Assembly: GCA_016719785.1 (NCBI GenBank)
Contig: JADJYJ010000014.1
Span: forward strand, 1-64,000
DNA from: Candidatus Amarolinea dominans
GTDB taxonomy: Bacteria; Chloroflexota; Anaerolineae; SSC4; Amarolineaceae
DNA length: 64,000 bases
Direction of reading: 5' to 3'
The notes below the pieces were generated by a model that was not told the DNA's origin, ran no database searches, and saw only the letters and a list, made by a program, of their open reading frames with translations. A program made the position numbers and the translations under genes. Below are positions 26,296 to 36,067 of the stretch, in pieces. Numbering within the stretch: the stretch's first letter is position 1; every line of letters begins with the position of its first letter.

Positions 26296-26326
26296 CAGGG
26301 GCCGGCGCGGCCGCAGCGGGCTGCTC

Positions 26327-27361
26327 GTGGGAGTAAGGGGTTTGACATTCATCATGACCGGGCAGCCCGAACGGGCGGCCTGGCAGCGCTTCGTGGCCGG
26401 CCATCCCGACGGCAACATCTTTCACACCCCGGCCTTCGACGATGTGGCGGCGGGTACAGAGGGCTGGGCCTCGCGACCGTTGGCCGCGGTGGACCGTGCC
26501 AGCGGCGAACTCATGGCCCTGTGGCCTGCCGTCCACACCACGGTGTTGGGCGGCCTCCTGCGGCCGCTGACCACGCGCGCGGTGCTTTTTGGCGGCATGT
26601 TGGTTGCACCTGAACCTGCGGGGCAAGACGCCCTGGACGCCTTGCTGGCGGTGGTCAACCGCCGGGCCTGGGGGCGCTCCCTCTTCACCGAGCTGCGACA
26701 TCAGGCGGATGTGATGGCCTGGCAGGCGCGGCTGGAGGCGGCCCATTTTCGCTGGGAGCCGCACCTGAACTTCCTGATTGACCTGCGGCAGTCGGAAGAG
26801 GCGCTGTGGAACGGACTGAGCAGCAGCGCGCGGCGCAATGTGCGCACCGCGCAGAAAAAAGGCGTCAGCGCGCTGACGGTCAGCGACCAGGCGGGGGTCG
26901 AGACATTCTACGGCCTGCTGCGCAAGGTGTATGGACATGCTGGCGTGTATCTGACCGATCTTTCGCTCTTTCGGCGGGCGTTCGAGGTGCTCGGCCCGTT
27001 GGGTCAGTTCCAGATTGTGCTGGCGATGGCTGACGGTGTCGCCATCGGTGGGCGGGCATCATTGCTTTACAAGGGCCGTCTGCTCGATTGGTATGCCGGC
27101 GCCGACCGTGAGGCTGCGCGCCTCTACCCGAACGATTTTCTGGTCTGGCATCTCCTGCAATGGGGCCACGCGCAGGGGTTCAGCGTTTTTGATTTTGGCG
27201 GCGCCGGGCATCCCGATAAGCCGTATGGCGTGCGTGATTTCAAGGAACGCTTCGGCGGTCAGTTGGTGAATTATGGACGCAGTGTCAAGATTCATGCGCC
27301 CTGGTACGGCCTGGCGGTCAAGGCCTATGAGATTTATCGGAAATGGATCATCCAAGCATGA
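26327..27361 (+). CDS. FemAB-like (GNAT-fold) protein
   Basis: About 344 residues from GTG 26327; TTG 26342 or ATG 26354 are alternative starts. WQRFVAGHPDGNIFHTPAF, then LSSSARRNVRTAQKKGV and GGRASLLYKGRLLDWYAG, with the C-terminal HLLQWGHAQGFSVFDFGG and GVRDFKERFGG, are diagnostic of FemAB/PEP-CTERM-associated GNAT proteins. These transfer aminoacyl or acyl groups to glycan precursors. Its stop overlaps the start of the acyltransferase gene (ATGA at 27358-27361). Confidence 0.8.
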   Translation: MGVRGLTFIMTGQPERAAWQRFVAGHPDGNIFHTPAFDDVAAGTEGWASRPLAAVDRASGELMALWPAVHTTVLGGLLRPLTTRAVLFGGMLVAPEPAGQDALDALLAVVNRRAWGRSLFTELRHQADVMAWQARLEAAHFRWEPHLNFLIDLRQSEEALWNGLSSSARRNVRTAQKKGVSALTVSDQAGVETFYGLLRKVYGHAGVYLTDLSLFRRAFEVLGPLGQFQIVLAMADGVAIGGRASLLYKGRLLDWYAGADREAARLYPNDFLVWHLLQWGHAQGFSVFDFGGAGHPDKPYGVRDFKERFGGQLVNYGRSVKIHAPWYGLAVKAYEIYRKWIIQA

Positions 27362-27978
27362 CACAGGCAAGCAGCCACGATGCGCCCCTGCCGGCGCCAT
27401 TCATTCACCCCACGGCCCAGGTGTCGCCCCAGGCCACCCTGGGCGCAGGCACCACCGTGTGGAACTGGGTGCAGATACGTGAGGGCGCGCGGCTGGGCGA
27501 GCAGTGCATCATCGCCAAAGGGGTCTATATTGACTACGGCGTGCAGATCGGCAGCCGCGTCAAGATTCAGAACCAGGTGTCAGTCTATCACGGCGTCACC
27601 CTGGAAGATGGCGTTTTTGTGGGGCCGCATGTCTGCTTCACCAACGACCGCCTGCCGCGGGCCATCAACGCGGATGGGACGTTGAAACGTGACAGCGACT
27701 GGGCCGTGACACCGACCCTGGTGCGCAGCGGGGCTTCGCTGGGCGCCAACAGCGTCATCTTGCCGGGCGTTACCGTGGGGCGCTGGGCGCTGGTCGGCGC
27801 CGGCGCGGTCGTCACCCATGACGTGCCCGATCATGGGCTGGTGCTGGGCAATCCGGCCCGCCTGGTCGGCTATGTTTGCCACTGCGCCAACCGTCTGACC
27901 GTCGCCAATTCCGTCGGAGTGTGCCCGGCGTGCGGCCGGGAAATTGAACTCCCCGATTGGCAGGAGAATCTATGCTGA
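27358..27978 (+). CDS. Hexapeptide-repeat acyltransferase (WbpD/WlbB-like)
   Basis: A 206-residue left-handed beta-helix protein. HPTAQVSPQATLGAGTTVWN, CIIAKGVYIDYGVQIGSRV and LGANSVILPGVTVGRWALVG show the repeated I/V-G hexapeptides. FTNDRLPRAINADG is characteristic of sugar N-acetyltransferases acting on UDP-3-amino sugars. A C-terminal zinc-ribbon-like tail (CHCANRLT...CPACGREIELP) is unusual but recurs in some homologues. The next gene is the dehydrogenase of the same predicted pathway (UDP-diacetamido-uronate type). Confidence 0.87.
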   Translation: MTQASSHDAPLPAPFIHPTAQVSPQATLGAGTTVWNWVQIREGARLGEQCIIAKGVYIDYGVQIGSRVKIQNQVSVYHGVTLEDGVFVGPHVCFTNDRLPRAINADGTLKRDSDWAVTPTLVRSGASLGANSVILPGVTVGRWALVGAGAVVTHDVPDHGLVLGNPARLVGYVCHCANRLTVANSVGVCPACGREIELPDWQENLC

Positions 27979-28970
27979 AAGTTGCCGTCGTAGGGGTGGG
28001 CGCCATGGGGCGCAATCACGCGCGTATCTTTGCCGAAATGCCGCAAACTCACCTGGCGGCCGTGGCCGATCTCGATGCCGAAGCGGCGGCGCAGGTAGCG
28101 CGGACGTACAAGGCGGAGGCTTACGCCGACTTCGAAGAGATGTTGACCATCGAACGACCTGATGTCGTGTCGGTGGCAGTGCCCACGCGGCTCCATCGGC
28201 CGGTGGCCGTGGCCGCGTTGGAGGCTGGTAGCCATGTGTTCGTGGAAAAGCCGCTGGCGCTCTCGGTCACTGATGGCCAGGCGATTTTGGATGCCGCGCG
28301 TCGCACCGGCCGCAAGCTGGCGGTGGGCCACATCGAACGCTTCAACCCGGCCGTCGTCGAGCTGAAGCGCCTGTTGGACGAAGGACAACTGGGCCGCATG
28401 TTTCAGTTGCGTTCGCGGCGCGTCGGCCCCTTCCCACCGCGCGTCGAAGATGTGGGCGTGGTGTTCGATCTGGCGACGCATGAAGTCAACATCCTGGAGT
28501 ATCTGACCCAGGCCCGCATCACATCGCTGTATGCGGAAACGCAGCGCGAGATTCACGCCGCGCATGAAGACCTGCTGTCCGGTGTCCTGAAATTCAGTAA
28601 TGGCGCGGTCGGTGTTTTAGACATCAACTGGCTGACGCCCAAGAAGTTCCGTGAGCTGACCATCATCGGGGAGCGCGGCATGTTTGTCGTCAACTACCTG
28701 ACGCAGGAGCTGCAATTTTTCGAGAACAGCAGCGCCAGTAACGGCCAGTGGGAAGGGTTGACCGCCCTGATGGGGGTGAGCGAAGGTCGTGTGGTGAAAT
28801 ATGAGTTGAAGCGCAAGGAGCCGCTGCGTGCCGAACTTGAGGCGTTCATCAGCGCCGTGGTCGAAGATCATACGCCGCTGATTGATGGCGCTGAGGGCTT
28901 GCGCGCGGTCCTGCTGGCCGAGAAAATCATCGAATCAGGCCGCACGCACCAGATCATCCGATTGACCTGA
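27972..28970 (+). CDS. Gfo/Idh/MocA dehydrogenase (WbpB/WlbA-like)
   Basis: A 332-residue oxidoreductase. VAVVGVGAMGRNHARIFAEM is the NAD-binding loop, SHVFVEKPLALSVTDGQAIL carries the conserved EKP, and KLAVGHIERFNPAVVELKRL and DLATHEVNILEYLTQ are in the substrate domain. Together with the preceding acyltransferase it resembles the WbpB-WbpD steps that make a 2,3-diacetamido sugar nucleotide; the required aminotransferase is not in the window. ATG 27972 overlaps the previous stop region by 7 bases. The 291 bases that follow hold no gene. Confidence 0.85.
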   Translation: MLKVAVVGVGAMGRNHARIFAEMPQTHLAAVADLDAEAAAQVARTYKAEAYADFEEMLTIERPDVVSVAVPTRLHRPVAVAALEAGSHVFVEKPLALSVTDGQAILDAARRTGRKLAVGHIERFNPAVVELKRLLDEGQLGRMFQLRSRRVGPFPPRVEDVGVVFDLATHEVNILEYLTQARITSLYAETQREIHAAHEDLLSGVLKFSNGAVGVLDINWLTPKKFRELTIIGERGMFVVNYLTQELQFFENSSASNGQWEGLTALMGVSEGRVVKYELKRKEPLRAELEAFISAVVEDHTPLIDGAEGLRAVLLAEKIIESGRTHQIIRLT

Positions 28971-29261
28971 CAACGCGTGATCCCCTAACCCGGAATTTTG
29001 ATTTGCCAAAGGTTTTGGGCTGTGTTAAGATTGCCCGGTTCTTGGCGCCTTCCTCGCAGCGACGCGTTGGAGGGTGATTTTTTGTTTACGGGATTTTATC
29101 TCTGGCCCTACATGATACGGGTCATAGTCGTCTTGGTGAACAAAATGTCATCATCCCCCGGCCTGTTGTTCATCTAAATCTCATCTGTCTGTCATAGAAT
29201 AGCGGCAGACAAAGAAGTTTTCAGCTAAAAATTCGCATTCCAACCTGGAGTCAAACAACGC

Positions 29262-29992
29262 TTGTCTGCAGCCCAGATAGATCATGAATATCACCCTGAC
29301 TGGCTCAACACCGTCGCCCTGGGGCAATACCTGGATACGGTAGAACGTCAGTTTATCTTGTCAACCCTGGCACGTGATCCCTCCGTGCATCGTCTCGTGG
29401 ATTTATCGGGCGGTTCAGGGCGCATCGCCATTCCCCTGGTGCAGCACGGCTTCGATGTGACGGTGACTGATGTCTCGATCATCCCGCTGCGCCGCTTACG
29501 TCAAAAAGATCGCTCGATTCGAGCGGAGTTGGTAGACCCTGCCGCGTCCATGCTTCCCTGGCCGACGCCAGTGTGGACGCCGCTCTTTGCATCCAGGTTC
29601 CTTTCTACGTGGAAGATGGTCGTAACTGGTTCTTTCGTGAAGTACACCGGATTATTCGCCCTGGAGGTTGGCTGATTATGACCTCCACCAACCGCCTGTC
29701 GTACAAAGGATGGCTCCGGCGCCTGTTACTCGTTCTAGGGCGTATGGAACCACAGTCGTGGCACCGCTTCGAATATGTCTCGACACCCGTTGACCTGGAG
29801 ACACGGCTGCACACGGCAGGCTTTACGGTTGAGCGCCATCTCGGCTACAACTGGGCGCCGACGCTCCGGTTTTCGGATACCGGACTGTTACCGGTGTACG
29901 CAGCCATCGAACGACTCGTGGGCCTGGATCGCATGCCGGCGCTCAGCCCCTGGGTCATCACCAGTGCTCGTCGCACAACGCTTGACGCCTGA
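29262..29992 (+). pseudogene. SAM-dependent methyltransferase, interrupted by a frameshift
   Basis: Two overlapping frames make one methyltransferase. 29262-29550 gives LVDLSGGSGRIAIPLVQHGF, the SAM-binding loop. From about 29550 another frame gives DAALCIQVPFYVEDGRNWFF and EVHRIIRPGGWLIMTSTNRL, motif IV and the post-motif. The joint (CTTCCCTGGCC near 29550) is repaired by one extra C, restoring LPLADASVDAA. The single-base loss in a C run fits either a recent mutation or a sequencing error. Start TTG 29262 after GGAG at about 29244. Substrate unknown; it may act on the polysaccharide. Confidence 0.75.
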
Positions 29993-30111
29993 CCGCCCAC
30001 GGGCGCAAGCGAGAGGTAAAAAATACATGGACGGTATGCTTCGCTTGAAAAAACCATTGTTGCCCACCGCTGGCTGCCGTTCTCCCAGACTGCACGCGGG
30101 AGTGATTTAAC

Positions 30112-32889
30112 ATGACACAGCGTACGTTGACTCAATGGGCTTTGGCCCTGATTTGTTTGGCCGCGCTCTTGCTGGCCCCGACGGCCGGCGCCACCACGGC
30201 CCAGGATGCGCCCGTCCCTGCGGGTACACCTGAGGGGGCGCCGCCGGCCGCGCCTGGCCTGCCGGCCACGCGTCCTGGCATCTATTTCAAGGACGATGCA
30301 TCGTTCTGGTACGGCACGGCCGATACCAACCGTTACCACCTGGACGGCACCGTGATGAACTGGTCGTGGGCTTACCTGGAGTCTGGCTATGGCAGCTATC
30401 GCCCTGACCGCGTCAACGCGCTTGTAAGTCAATCAGCGGCCAAAGGCAAGAAGGGCGCCTTTGCTATCAGCCCTTACGGCGGCGGCCGCTCGTATGAAAC
30501 GGGCGTGCGCGATCTGCCTGTCTACATGTGGGACACAGCGAGCTATCCGGTTTCGGACGTAGATCAGTACACGTTCGAGATTTGTAAGTTTTCTGGCCCG
30601 GCCTGTGCGGACCCGGGCGCGGATCACCGGCGCTTGCCCATGTACTGGCGCCCAGCCTTCCTGCAGCGTTACCAGGCACTCGCCCAATACTACGGCGATC
30701 GTTACATCAACGATACGCGGCTTGAGTTCATCGCCATGGGCTTTGGCACCTACGGCGAAGGGCACATGGTCAACTCAAGCGAAGACAAATACATTATGGA
30801 ACTGGCCATGCATGCCGATGGCATTACCAATTATTCGGGCGCCTGGCGTGATTACACGGCGGAGGTTGTAGATGCCTTCTACGATGCCTTTAGCGTGTAC
30901 GATGCCGGCCAGGGGCGTCGGGTGCTAAAGAAGCAACTGCTGGTGCAGATCGCTTCCTTCACCTACCAGGTCAGCGAGCGCCGCGACATAGGTGATTATG
31001 CCGCCAGTTTGGGCATCGGCATCTCACTCAACGGCCTGACCCCCGACTTTAATTTTGCTGAAGTCGGCGACGGCCTGTCCGGCTGTCAGAACTGCGGCAT
31101 GTACGATGTGCTCAACCTGCACTACAACCAGGTGCCGACGGTGTTCGAGACCTATTGGTACATGCTGCAAAGCCCGCGTTCGTTTTACTGGGGCTTGCTG
31201 AGCGGACTGGACAAGCACGCGTACTATCTGCGCCTGGATCAGTCGCTCTTTGTAGAAGACAATTCGAATCCTTACCCCGCCCCGCCCCCCAACAATGATC
31301 GCACCGAGTACCTTAACATCATCCAGCGCTGGCGGCCCTACGTAGGCGCCAACCTGGGCAATACCCCAAGCGTGTGGGTAGTGATGCGCGACCACCGCAA
31401 CCCCATCTACTACGACTACGCGTTCGAGGAATCGTCGTTCTTCCCGCAGTTGGGCAACTTCGAGTTCTGGCTCTATCAGAATGACAACGTCCTCGGTGGC
31501 CGCACCGTGCCGGAGTCCAACGACCCGTACATCAGCCCGGACCCGGCCATCAACCCGGCGGCCGGCTGGTCAACGAACTGTGGGGGCATTCCTTGTTTTT
31601 CCACGTCGTATGTCTACGGCCTGGGCAACTGCGGTGCGCCGGCCGGCGCCGGCCCTGCCTACTGCAATACCAACGCCTATAACACCAACCTGCCCAGCGG
31701 CATGGAAGGCTGGGTGGCGCGGCGCACCGATCAGGAGTCCGGCAACCCGTACATGTGGTTCCGCGTGCATCCCGACTACATTACGGTGGGCAAAAACACG
31801 GTTGACATCAAGGTGACGTACGCCGACATCGGCACCGACACCTGGGCGCTTGACTATGAGGCCATTGGCGGCGTCATGCGCGCGGCCACACCCACCGGTG
31901 CGGGCAACGCCTATGTGGCCAAGACCAACAGCCGCACCTGGAAGACGGCGACCTTCCATATCACCGATGCGCGCATGGGCAAGGGCCTGCGCGCGGACGA
32001 TGGCAGCCTGGCTGAAAGCGATTTTCGCATCAACTCCCGCGGCGACGGCAACGACTGGGTTCACCTGGTGGATGTCAAGCTGCTGCTGCACGAGATCGAA
32101 CCGACTCCATCGCCCACGCCCACGGCTACCCGGACACCGACCGTCACCCCCACCTTGACGCCAACGCCGACGCGGACTCCCACCCCTACCCACACACCGA
32201 CCAAAACCCCGACGCCAACGATTACGCCGACGGCGACGCCGAGCGTAGGCTCGATCCAGGGCGTGGTGTTCGAGGACTTGAACCAGAACTGGACGCTCGA
32301 TCCCGGTGAGCAGTCCCTGGCCGGCGCCATCATCACGCTGCGTCGTGGCAGCACCGACCTCAGCCATGTCACAACCGGGACCAATGGCGCGTATTCATTC
32401 ACAACCTTGACGCCCGGCCAATACCAGGTGATCGAGACCGACCCCATTGGCTACACCTCCACCAGCCCCAACAGTTGGCTGCTGGTGGTGCAGGCGGGGG
32501 TGGTGCTCACGCAAAACTTCGGTGACACACCCAAGGCACATCTGCAGGGTCTGGTATTCCTGGATGTCAATCGTAACAGTCAGCCGGACGCGGGTGAGCC
32601 AGGGCTGCAGGGCGCTGACATTCGGCTGTATCGTGATGCCAATCAAAACGGCCAACTGGACGCTGCCGACGTTCAACTGGCAACCGTAGCCAGCAATAGC
32701 AGCGGTTATTATCAGTTCATGTCACTCGACTCCGGCGCTTACCTGGTGCAGGAAGCGATCGTGCCCGGCGGCTATGCGATGATCGGTAATGCGGTCAGCG
32801 CGTTTAACATTGCGAATACAGAAACAGTCACGGCCCATTTTGCCCATGCGCGCTTTTTACAGTGGTACCTCCCGGTGATAGGTCGCTGA
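30112..32889 (+). CDS. Secreted protein with Pro-Thr linker and two SdrD/Cna-B-like domains
   Basis: A 925-residue exported protein. It has a signal peptide (residues 1-27, ALALICLAALLLAPTAGATT), then a large N-terminal region of about 640 residues with aromatic and Gly-rich segments (FIAMGFGTYGEGHMVNSSED, SLNGLTPDFNFAEVGDGLSG) that resembles a glycoside-hydrolase-like TIM barrel with a beta domain. A PTPTPT linker (about 663-705) leads to two prealbumin-like repeats (IQGVVFEDLNQNWTLDPGEQ and LQGLVFLDVNRNSQPDAGEP), each with Asp/Asn-rich calcium-binding-like loops. No LPXTG anchor is visible. It sits in the polysaccharide locus and probably binds or cleaves surface glycan. Confidence 0.65.
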   Translation: MTQRTLTQWALALICLAALLLAPTAGATTAQDAPVPAGTPEGAPPAAPGLPATRPGIYFKDDASFWYGTADTNRYHLDGTVMNWSWAYLESGYGSYRPDRVNALVSQSAAKGKKGAFAISPYGGGRSYETGVRDLPVYMWDTASYPVSDVDQYTFEICKFSGPACADPGADHRRLPMYWRPAFLQRYQALAQYYGDRYINDTRLEFIAMGFGTYGEGHMVNSSEDKYIMELAMHADGITNYSGAWRDYTAEVVDAFYDAFSVYDAGQGRRVLKKQLLVQIASFTYQVSERRDIGDYAASLGIGISLNGLTPDFNFAEVGDGLSGCQNCGMYDVLNLHYNQVPTVFETYWYMLQSPRSFYWGLLSGLDKHAYYLRLDQSLFVEDNSNPYPAPPPNNDRTEYLNIIQRWRPYVGANLGNTPSVWVVMRDHRNPIYYDYAFEESSFFPQLGNFEFWLYQNDNVLGGRTVPESNDPYISPDPAINPAAGWSTNCGGIPCFSTSYVYGLGNCGAPAGAGPAYCNTNAYNTNLPSGMEGWVARRTDQESGNPYMWFRVHPDYITVGKNTVDIKVTYADIGTDTWALDYEAIGGVMRAATPTGAGNAYVAKTNSRTWKTATFHITDARMGKGLRADDGSLAESDFRINSRGDGNDWVHLVDVKLLLHEIEPTPSPTPTATRTPTVTPTLTPTPTRTPTPTHTPTKTPTPTITPTATPSVGSIQGVVFEDLNQNWTLDPGEQSLAGAIITLRRGSTDLSHVTTGTNGAYSFTTLTPGQYQVIETDPIGYTSTSPNSWLLVVQAGVVLTQNFGDTPKAHLQGLVFLDVNRNSQPDAGEPGLQGADIRLYRDANQNGQLDAADVQLATVASNSSGYYQFMSLDSGAYLVQEAIVPGGYAMIGNAVSAFNIANTETVTAHFAHARFLQWYLPVIGR

Positions 32890-32891
32890 GC

Positions 32892-34190
32892 ATGGCAGGA
32901 GCAGGCTGGCGCAAGTCGGGCTGGCCACGGCCGCCCGGTTTCTCTGCCGTTGGCGTCGTCCTGTGCGTGTTGGCGGTGCTGATGGTCACCGGGGCGCACG
33001 CCGCTGGGGGAACACCCACGGCTGAGCGCTTACTCACCCCGGTGCCCACGGTGGACATCAGCCAGGCGCCAGAGGTCTTCTGCGGTAGCAGCCTGCGGGC
33101 CGACACACGCGGGCAGCCGTCCAACGTGGCGACCTACGCCTGCCGCAGCGACTGGAACGAAAGCGGGCCGGAAGCGGTTTTCCAATTTCATTTCCTGGAG
33201 CCGCAAGCGGTGACCATCAGCCTGGCGTCGCTCGTGCCGGCGGTTGACCTGGATCTCTTCCTGCTGGCTTCGACTGATCCGGCCACGTGCCTGGCGGCTG
33301 GCGACAACAGCTTACAACTGCTGAATCTGCCAGCCGGACAGGATTACGTGCTGGTGGTGGACGGGTATCAGGGCAGCGCAGGGGCATTCAACCTGGCGAT
33401 TCAGTGCCCAATTGGCCCCCAGGCCACGGCCACCCCCACACCAACCGGCACACCGACGCCAACCGCCACCCGCACGCCAACCGCGACGGCAACCGCGACC
33501 CCGACGATGACCCCCACGCCGACACCTGGCCCCCGGCGCCTCCCCCTGGTGGGATGGCGCATGGCGCCGACGCCCACGCCGCCGGTGCAGACGCTGGTGT
33601 TGCAGATGGGGCTGAATGGATTCAGCGACCAGCAAGACACGACGCTGGATAGTTGGAACCCAACAACGGCGCAGGGCAGCGCAGCCATGTTGCTGGCGCG
33701 CTGGAACCGCAGCGCCCAAGTGGATGAGAAGACACCGCTCCTGCGCTTTGGTCTGGCGCCCCTGCCCACCACGGCCCAGGTGGTGTCGGTCAGCCTGGCA
33801 GTTTACGTCGTGGAGCGCAGCCTGCCGACTGACCTGGTTTTGCAGGCCTACGGCCTGCAGCGAGCCTGGTCAGAAGCGACGGCGACCTGGGAACAGGCCA
33901 CGGCATCCACCCGCTGGGCGGCGCCGGGCGCCAATGCCCCCGGACAGGATCGTGATTACGGCCCGACCGCCGCAACGCCCATCAATGCGGTTGGTCGCTG
34001 GTATTCTGTAGATGTGACGCACGTGCTGCGGCGTTGGCAAGTCAACCGTCAGACCAACTACGGCCTGACTCTGAAAGCCACTGCCGGCAGCGAAAATGCA
34101 AATGTAGAGTTTGCCATGGCCAGCGCCCAATTCGCCGTGGCCGCCCAGCGGCCCAAATTGACGATACACTATTGGGTGCCGGCGTTCTAA
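32892..34190 (+). CDS. Secreted protein with Pro-Thr linker and DNRLRE-like domain
   Basis: A 432-residue protein. Signal-like segment at about 20-38 (AVGVVLCVLAVLMVTGAHAA). An N-terminal beta domain resembles bacterial pre-peptidase C-terminal modules (FHFLEPQAVTISLASLVPAV, DYVLVVDGYQGSAGAFNLAI). A Thr-Pro linker follows (about 177-213). The C-terminal region (GLAPLPTTAQVVSVSLAVYV, AWSEATATWEQATASTRWAA, RRWQVNRQTNYGLTLKA) matches the DNRLRE/CBM96-like domain. Two bases separate it from the preceding secreted-protein gene, so they form one unit. Confidence 0.7.
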   Translation: MAGAGWRKSGWPRPPGFSAVGVVLCVLAVLMVTGAHAAGGTPTAERLLTPVPTVDISQAPEVFCGSSLRADTRGQPSNVATYACRSDWNESGPEAVFQFHFLEPQAVTISLASLVPAVDLDLFLLASTDPATCLAAGDNSLQLLNLPAGQDYVLVVDGYQGSAGAFNLAIQCPIGPQATATPTPTGTPTPTATRTPTATATATPTMTPTPTPGPRRLPLVGWRMAPTPTPPVQTLVLQMGLNGFSDQQDTTLDSWNPTTAQGSAAMLLARWNRSAQVDEKTPLLRFGLAPLPTTAQVVSVSLAVYVVERSLPTDLVLQAYGLQRAWSEATATWEQATASTRWAAPGANAPGQDRDYGPTAATPINAVGRWYSVDVTHVLRRWQVNRQTNYGLTLKATAGSENANVEFAMASAQFAVAAQRPKLTIHYWVPAF

Positions 34191-34215
34191 AGATGTTCAC
34201 AAGGAGGGGTATTCC

Positions 34216-34980
34216 ATGATCGGGGGAGGCATTCGAAGAAGGGGGAGCCAACGTATCGGCTGGCTGGAACTGCTCGATCTGACGGATGATGAGCAGGCCG
34301 CACAGCGGAGGCGGGTGCAGAAGATGATGAACAAACGGGTCTATCTGGCCATCAAGCGTACCTTTGACATTGTCGTGGCGTCGCTTTTGTTGATCCTTTT
34401 GTCGCCGTTGTTTCTCATCATTGCGCTGGCTGTCAAGCTGGACTCGCCCGGGCCGATGATTTTTGTCAGCCCGCGCGCGGGCAAGAACGGAAAATCATTT
34501 TCTTTCTTCAAGTTCCGTTCGATGTACAATGGCGTCAATCATCTGGCCGCGCACCAGGAGTTCGTCAAGCAATACCTGAATGGCGACACTGAGAACGGCG
34601 CCAGCGACCACAACGGCCAGCACATCTTCAAGCCAGCTATCATCAAACAGGGCGTTACGCCGGTTGGACGCATTCTGCGCAAGACCAGCCTGGACGAACT
34701 GCCGCAACTGATCAACGTTCTGCGCGGCGAGATGTCCCTGGTGGGGCCGCGGCCGCCGATGCCCTACGAACTAGCCTACTACAAAGAGTGGCACATGCGC
34801 CGCCTTGACGTGACTCCCGGGCTGACCAGCCTGGCGCAAGTCAACGGTCGCAGCAGCCTGCCCTTCGATCGCAGCGCCAGCCTGGACATCGAGTACATCG
34901 AAAACCGTACCTTCTGGCTCGATCTGCGGATTCTCTTGGCCACTGTTCCAGTCATCCTGACGATGCGGGACGCCGGCTAA
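34216..34980 (+). CDS. Undecaprenyl-phosphate sugar phosphotransferase (initiating enzyme)
   Basis: A 254-residue PF02397 protein. The single membrane helix at about residues 49-72 (DIVVASLLLILLSPLFLIIA) is preceded by basic residues. FFKFRSMYNG, LRKTSLDELPQLINVLRGEM and SLVGPRPPMPYEL are the catalytic signatures. It lacks the extra N-terminal transmembrane domain of WbaP/WcaJ long forms. It starts polysaccharide assembly by placing the first sugar phosphate on the lipid carrier. AAGGAGGGG precedes the ATG. Confidence 0.92.
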   Translation: MIGGGIRRRGSQRIGWLELLDLTDDEQAAQRRRVQKMMNKRVYLAIKRTFDIVVASLLLILLSPLFLIIALAVKLDSPGPMIFVSPRAGKNGKSFSFFKFRSMYNGVNHLAAHQEFVKQYLNGDTENGASDHNGQHIFKPAIIKQGVTPVGRILRKTSLDELPQLINVLRGEMSLVGPRPPMPYELAYYKEWHMRRLDVTPGLTSLAQVNGRSSLPFDRSASLDIEYIENRTFWLDLRILLATVPVILTMRDAG

Positions 34981-35086
34981 GCCTGCGCGGCCGATAGATA
35001 CTTTCACGGGAACTCCCACAGAGCCGATGATCCGTCGTCTCGTCGCGCCATCTGCTTCAGTGCGCCAACCACAGGGAGACTTGCCC

Positions 35087-36055
35087 ATGATCGTACTCGT
35101 GACTGGCGGCACCGGCTTTCTCGGTCAACACACCGCACGCAGACTTCTGGCCCAGGGGCACCAGGTGTACCTGCTCGGTCGCGACTTCGCCACAGCGACC
35201 GACCTGCTGACGCAAGGGGCCGTGCCGGTTGTGGCTGATTTGCGCACCGCCGCGGCAGTCAGCGCCGCCTGCGCCGGGGTGGATGCGGTCATTCACGCCG
35301 GCGCCCTGTCTGCAGCCTGGGGGCAACCGGCCGATTTCCACGCCATCAATGTCGGCGGCACCGAGGCGGTCATTGCCGCTTGCCAGCAGCACGGTGTCAG
35401 CCGCCTGGTCTACGTCTCTTCGCCGAGCGTCATCTTCGACGGCCGCAGCCATGTCAATGCGACCGAAGAGGCGCCCTTTCCCCGCCGCTTTCAATCGGTC
35501 TACGCGCTGACGAAAAAACTGGGTGAGGATCGCGTGCGTGCGGCGGCACAAGAGGGCCTGCCCACGGTCATCATCCGCCCCAAGGCCATCTTTGGCCCTG
35601 GCGATCGCTCCCTGCTGCCCAACCTGGTTGCGGTGGCGCGGCGCGGGCGCCTGCCTCAGATCGGCCGCGGGCACAACCTGGTTGACCTGACCTACGTAGA
35701 AAACGTGGCGCACGCGCTGACGCTGGCGCTGCAGGCTCCGGCCGCGATTGGCCGCACCTATCACATCACCAACGATGAGCATCTCCTGCTCTGGGATGTC
35801 ATCCGCTATGTGCTGTCGCGGCTTGGCCTGCGCTTGCGCCGGCGCTCGCTGCCGCTGCCGCTGGTGCGGTTGGCGGCCGCGTTGATGGAAACGCAGGCCC
35901 GATTCAGTGGCCGCGACCCGCTGCTGACGCGCTACACCGCGGGCATTCTGGCCTGTACGCAGACCTACGACATCCGCGCGGCCCGGCAGGACCTGGGGTA
36001 CCGCCCGCTGGTCTCCGTGGCCGCGGGCATCGAAGAGACGCTGCGTCATATGTAG
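35087..36055 (+). CDS. NAD-dependent epimerase/dehydratase or 3-beta-HSD-like SDR
   Basis: A 322-residue extended SDR. VLVTGGTGFLGQHTARRLLA binds NAD(P). VYVSSPSVIFDGRSH carries the Ser, YALTKKLGED the YxxxK, and IIRPKAIFGPGDRSLLPNLV follows. The closest feel is the 3-beta-hydroxysteroid dehydrogenase/isomerase-like group rather than GalE. ATG 35087 has GGGAG upstream; the frame is open to 35027. It could make a nucleotide sugar for the locus, but that is not shown. Confidence 0.82.
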   Translation: MIVLVTGGTGFLGQHTARRLLAQGHQVYLLGRDFATATDLLTQGAVPVVADLRTAAAVSAACAGVDAVIHAGALSAAWGQPADFHAINVGGTEAVIAACQQHGVSRLVYVSSPSVIFDGRSHVNATEEAPFPRRFQSVYALTKKLGEDRVRAAAQEGLPTVIIRPKAIFGPGDRSLLPNLVAVARRGRLPQIGRGHNLVDLTYVENVAHALTLALQAPAAIGRTYHITNDEHLLLWDVIRYVLSRLGLRLRRRSLPLPLVRLAAALMETQARFSGRDPLLTRYTAGILACTQTYDIRAARQDLGYRPLVSVAAGIEETLRHM

Positions 36056-36067
36056 CCGGGGGACGCC

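Noticed and set aside
28971..29075. Possible terminator from CAACGCGT and ACGCGTTG
   Set aside because: The arms are about 90 bases apart with no T run immediately after; too weak for a terminator call.
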